This document shows positions 35,902 to 39,505 of a stretch of DNA of 39,505 bases, in pieces. The position numbers and the translations under genes are program-made. The DNA lies in NCBI RefSeq assembly GCF_002015045.1, contig NZ_MUXX01000014.1, positions 1-39,505 of the forward strand, written 5' to 3'. This DNA is from Haemophilus paraphrohaemolyticus. Its GTDB lineage: Bacteria > Pseudomonadota > Gammaproteobacteria > Enterobacterales > Pasteurellaceae. The notes beneath the pieces are model-generated. The model worked only from the letters and a program-made list of their open reading frames with translations. It made no database searches and was not told where the DNA came from. Positions within the stretch are counted from its first letter, which is position 1. Every line of letters begins with the position of its first letter.

Positions 35902-38900
35902 ATGGGATTATTCCGCAAAAAGAAAAAAAAAGCACATACGCCCGTTGAGGCAAAAGAGAGTGGACGCAGTAAACAACGTATTAAAATTGTGGAAGTGCTT
36001 TCAGAAGGGGAAATTGAAGGTTTAGTAGACGGGTTAAAATCGGTCTATTTAGACAAAACCCCGATTGAAGCCAAAGACGGTTCGCACTATTTCAAAAACA
36101 TGGAAATTGAAGGGCGTGAAGGGACGCAAACCCAAGAGGTTATGCAAGGCTTTCAAGCGGTCGAAAAAGAAGTTTCCGTTTCAACTGAAATCACCCAACG
36201 CACCGCTTTAACCCGTACGGTTACCGATGCTAATGTGAATCGCCTTCGCTTAACCTTGGGCGTACAAGCTTTATTTGAGCAGAACGACCAAGGCGACACC
36301 AATCCAGTTACCATTGAGTTAAAAATTACCGTCGGCACACAACAGATTCCATTTACCATTTATGGTAAATACAGCTCACCTTATTCCCGCTCAATTGAGG
36401 TGACAAATTTGCCAGCAGTGCCCTTTACCATCAAAGTGGAACGTATCACTGCCGATTCCACCTCAAGCCGCTTGGCGAATAAAACGATGTGGGCGAGCTA
36501 TACCGAAATCATTGACGCCCAATTCCGCTACCCGAATACCGCCTATATGGGCATGAAATTCGACTCGGAGTATTTCAACAATATTCCCACTCGCACCTAT
36601 GAAATCTATGGTATCAAAGTGCGTGTGCCGAGCAATTACAACCCTGAAACACGCACTTATACGGGGTTATGGGATGGCACATTTAAAGTCGCTTACACCA
36701 ATAATCCTGCGTGGATTTTGATGGATATTGTTACCCACAAACGTTACGGCTTAGGCGACCGCTTGGGTGAGTTTAGCGTAGATAAATGGGCGCTTTATCA
36801 AATCGCCCAGTATTGTGACCAGATGATTCCTGATGGTTTTGGCGGGCAAGAGCCTCGCTTTACGTGTAATTTATGGCTGACGGAACAACGCAGTGCTTAT
36901 GATGTGCTCTCTGATTTATGCTCGATTTTCCGTGCGATACCAGTATGGAATGGCACAGAGCTCACTTTTATTATGGATAGACCCTCCGATCCTGTTTGGA
37001 CTTACACCAATGCCAATGTGGTAGGAGGGCAATTTTCACGCCAGTATTCAGCAATGAAAGCACGCCATAATGCGATTCAAGTGGAATACAAAGATGCCGA
37101 GAACAACTACGAGAGCACGATTGAGTATATTTCTGATGATGAGCAGATTCGTAAATTCGGTTTAAACCTCAAAAAAGTGAGCGCTTTTGGCTGTACTTCA
37201 CGTGGACAAGCGTTCCGCACAGGTAAATGGATTTTAGAAACTGAACGCCTTGAAACCGAAACAATTACTTTCACGGTGGGAAGTGAAGGCTTAATGAATA
37301 TCCCTGGCGATATTATCCGCGTGAGCGACAACCACTTTGCAGGCACAAATATTGGTGGACGAGTACAAGCAATTCACGGTCGAATCCTTACGCTTGACCG
37401 TGAAATTCAATTCAGTGCGAATCATTTTTTAAGTTATATCAACGCTCAGGCGAAACATCAAAAAATACGCATTACCGCTGTTTCTGGCAAGCAGGTGACG
37501 TTAGAGTCCGAGCCTGTTGGATTGAGCTTACAAGGGGTGTGGTCGCTTTTAACGCAGACAGTTGCCTCTCAACTTTATCGTTGCATGACGGTAACGGAAA
37601 ACGAAGAGGGCACTTACACCATTTTTGCCTTGCAACACGAACCGCAAAAAGAGGCGATTGTCGATAACGGAGCGAGTTTTGAGCCTCGCAACACCAGTGT
37701 GATAAAAACGCCAACTTTGGAAAGCCTCAATGCGGAGGCGACTCCAAACGGCTTAAAGCTTAACTGGTCGTCTACGGCTGGGGTGGGTACGCTCACTTAT
37801 GATATTAAGATCCTGAAAGCGGGCAATTTGTATGCCTACCATAAAGGTATCAGCAGCACCGAATTTTCTACAGATGATTTGCCCGATGGAGATTACACTG
37901 CGATTGTGATCGCTAAAAATGCAAGCGGTCAAATGCTGAGTGAAAAATCGCAAAGCTTTACCATAAATCGACCGCCTGTACCGCGTGATGTGGCGGTGCT
38001 CGGCGGGCTAGGTAATATCACGATCTCGTGGGCGTGGGTAGATGATTTCACCCAAACTGAAATCTGGGCCAGCGAGCAGGATAACCTTGCCACCGCACAA
38101 CGTTTAACCAAGCTCACTGCAAAAATGTACAGCCATGAAGTCGGTGCAAAACAGGTGCGTTATTACTGGCTTAGACACGTGCGTGGGCAAAATGTTGGGG
38201 CGTTTTATCAACAAGCGGGCGTGCGAGGCGAAAGCTCGGTAGATATTGATAAAGAGCTGAAACTGCTGAATGAAAAGCTCAGTCAAAACATCATCAACGA
38301 AGTGTTTGATACTGCAGCCCCTGCACGTAAGTTAGAGATGGTAAAAACCGTGGCGAACCTTAATGTGAACCAGTTTCAAGGGGTAAAACAGGTTTACAAT
38401 GAAAGAGACGGCAAGTTGTATCTCTGGAATGGCAGTCAGTACACATCAAAAATACAAGCCTCTGAAATAGCGGGTCAATTAAGTCAAAATCAACTTGATC
38501 ATGCATTAATTAACCAACTCAACACAGCAAAAGATTCTGCGACACAAGCCGTAGCACAATCACAAGAGGCTAAACGTAAAGTAGCAGAGCTGTCGTCTGA
38601 ATTTAATAATATTAACTTTGATGTAGGTGCTCGTAACTATCTGCTTAATTCAGCGGAAAATAGAACATCGTGGACAGTGTCACAATCTGCAAAAGAAAGC
38701 TGGCAAGGTAAAAAGCTCACGCTTTCTTTTAGTCTTAACGCGAAAGGCATTATCAGGGGCGGGCGTAATCGTGTCGGTTTATCTATGTTTTTGTACTACA
38801 CCGATAATACGTATACGTGGATTGAGTGTTGGTTAAGCAACCATCAAGGCGATTATAGTGGTAGATTAAAATCAACAATCCAGTTACTTGATAAGCCGAT

Positions 38901-39505
38901 TAAAAGTATTTCAAACTGCTCATTTAAAGTTGAGGTTGGTGGGGGAACTTGTGTTGCCACACATCCTAAATTAGAGATAGGGAGTATTGCGACTGACTGG
39001 AGCCCAGCCCCAGAAGATTTGACGACAACTATCCAGTTTGAAGACATTAAGCGATCGCTTACAAATGAATCGAATACGAGGATAGCGTGGGAAAACTCAG
39101 CTAACTCTCGTATTGGCAATGCTGAGGCGACAATTAATCAATTAGGCGGAACCAAAGCCAACAAAGATGAAGTGGCAACTGTTGCTGCACAAGCGTTAAG
39201 GTCTCAATGGCAATCTGATGCTAAAGCTAAGGTAGACGAGGTTAGTCGAGCTATATCATCAGAGACTAAAGCTCGAACTGATTGGCAACGCTCTGCTGAA
39301 TCTAAGATTAATCGTGTAGATGGATTTTCGGCTCGCATTGACGAAATAAATCGGACTGTGACCGATGTATCGGGTAAAGTATCGGCAACTCGCACTATTA
39401 AAACTCAGGCTATTGCTGGAGGCAGGACTGCTATTGCTGGCATTGCACTTGGGGCGGCTAATTCAGGTAAGGATGTCGAGAGTTCAGTTATTGTGATGGC
39501 GGATA
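35902..39505 (+). CDS. Host specificity / tail tip protein J (5' part, 1201 codons)
   Basis: It starts ATGGGATTA after AAGGGGCT and runs off the window. The N-terminal ~600 residues are the J hub (SEGEIEGLVDGLKSVYLDKT, then SIFRAIPVWNGTELTFIMD). Residues about 595-780 hold fibronectin type III-like repeats (PTLESLNAEATPNGLKLNWS, then RPPVPRDVAVLGG). A carbohydrate-binding-like insert (VGARNYLLNSAENRTSW, about 910-1030) precedes helical repeats and a DUF1983-like end (IAGIALGAANS). Receptor binding in lambda lies in the C-terminus, which is cut off here. Confidence 0.9.
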   Translation, partial: MGLFRKKKKKAHTPVEAKESGRSKQRIKIVEVLSEGEIEGLVDGLKSVYLDKTPIEAKDGSHYFKNMEIEGREGTQTQEVMQGFQAVEKEVSVSTEITQRTALTRTVTDANVNRLRLTLGVQALFEQNDQGDTNPVTIELKITVGTQQIPFTIYGKYSSPYSRSIEVTNLPAVPFTIKVERITADSTSSRLANKTMWASYTEIIDAQFRYPNTAYMGMKFDSEYFNNIPTRTYEIYGIKVRVPSNYNPETRTYTGLWDGTFKVAYTNNPAWILMDIVTHKRYGLGDRLGEFSVDKWALYQIAQYCDQMIPDGFGGQEPRFTCNLWLTEQRSAYDVLSDLCSIFRAIPVWNGTELTFIMDRPSDPVWTYTNANVVGGQFSRQYSAMKARHNAIQVEYKDAENNYESTIEYISDDEQIRKFGLNLKKVSAFGCTSRGQAFRTGKWILETERLETETITFTVGSEGLMNIPGDIIRVSDNHFAGTNIGGRVQAIHGRILTLDREIQFSANHFLSYINAQAKHQKIRITAVSGKQVTLESEPVGLSLQGVWSLLTQTVASQLYRCMTVTENEEGTYTIFALQHEPQKEAIVDNGASFEPRNTSVIKTPTLESLNAEATPNGLKLNWSSTAGVGTLTYDIKILKAGNLYAYHKGISSTEFSTDDLPDGDYTAIVIAKNASGQMLSEKSQSFTINRPPVPRDVAVLGGLGNITISWAWVDDFTQTEIWASEQDNLATAQRLTKLTAKMYSHEVGAKQVRYYWLRHVRGQNVGAFYQQAGVRGESSVDIDKELKLLNEKLSQNIINEVFDTAAPARKLEMVKTVANLNVNQFQGVKQVYNERDGKLYLWNGSQYTSKIQASEIAGQLSQNQLDHALINQLNTAKDSATQAVAQSQEAKRKVAELSSEFNNINFDVGARNYLLNSAENRTSWTVSQSAKESWQGKKLTLSFSLNAKGIIRGGRNRVGLSMFLYYTDNTYTWIECWLSNHQGDYSGRLKSTIQLLDKPIKSISNCSFKVEVGGGTCVATHPKLEIGSIATDWSPAPEDLTTTIQFEDIKRSLTNESNTRIAWENSANSRIGNAEATINQLGGTKANKDEVATVAAQALRSQWQSDAKAKVDEVSRAISSETKARTDWQRSAESKINRVDGFSARIDEINRTVTDVSGKVSATRTIKTQAIAGGRTAIAGIALGAANSGKDVESSVIVMAD

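Overview
The window is the left and central part of a lambda-type, temperate, siphovirus-like prophage, or its phage genome, from a member of the Pasteurellaceae. The host call rests on 9-mers of the ACAAGCGGT type (the uptake sequence of the Mannheimia / Actinobacillus pleuropneumoniae branch), several used as inverted pairs in terminators, and on the moderately AT-rich codon use. No integrase lies inside the window. The far left (1-39) holds only the first 13 codons of a leftward gene.

Early left arm (about 254-9340, mostly minus strand). It reads leftward from operators of the oL type at 9356-9437. An unusually long (~490 nt), structured leader carries a perfect rRNA-operon-type boxA. After it come a TerD-family gene, a small gene, a SieB-like membrane gene on the opposite strand behind two matching hairpins, a C4 antisense-RNA/antirepressor unit, several small unknown genes, Bet and a YqaJ/lambda-type exonuclease, then an HNH protein coupled to an N6 adenine methylase-like protein. 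Close to the left end are two truncated mini-ORFs (MazG-like and DUF2513-like N-termini) and a small membrane protein.

Immunity region (9356-12480). oL and oR carry the same TTTAGTNNNNACTAAA-type site. cI is transcribed leftward and is followed by three tightly packed genes in the place where lambda has rexA/rexB: a GHKL-type ATPase, a DUF4325 STAS-like protein and a membrane-anchored protein, ended by a strong terminator. This is the best candidate for an uncharacterised lysogen-expressed (defence or exclusion) system in the window.

Right early arm (12480-18640, plus strand). It holds cro, an antisense zinc-ribbon gene, a Rha/KilAC antirepressor, an O-like initiator with origin iterons inside the gene, a DnaC-like loader, a Dam-type methylase, DUF1367, NinG and antiterminator Q. 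A promoter of the pR' type and terminator tR' follow Q.

Late region (18650 to the window end). It holds holin, GH24 endolysin and overlapping spanins, a Rha gene, the terminase subunits, a DUF4055 portal, a MuF/SPP1-gp7 head protein with a C-terminal ADP-ribosyltransferase domain and a small downstream partner, a second late Rha gene, scaffold, capsid, head-tail joining genes, a moron with its own terminator, tail tube, G/GT chaperones with the lambda GGGAAAG slip site, then M, L, K, I and J (J runs off the end). The gene for the tail tape measure, expected between GT and M, is absent. At least seven hairpin terminators interrupt the late operon, so the late transcript must be strongly antiterminated, most simply by Q. 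No searches were run: functional names come from reading the protein sequences and from gene order.
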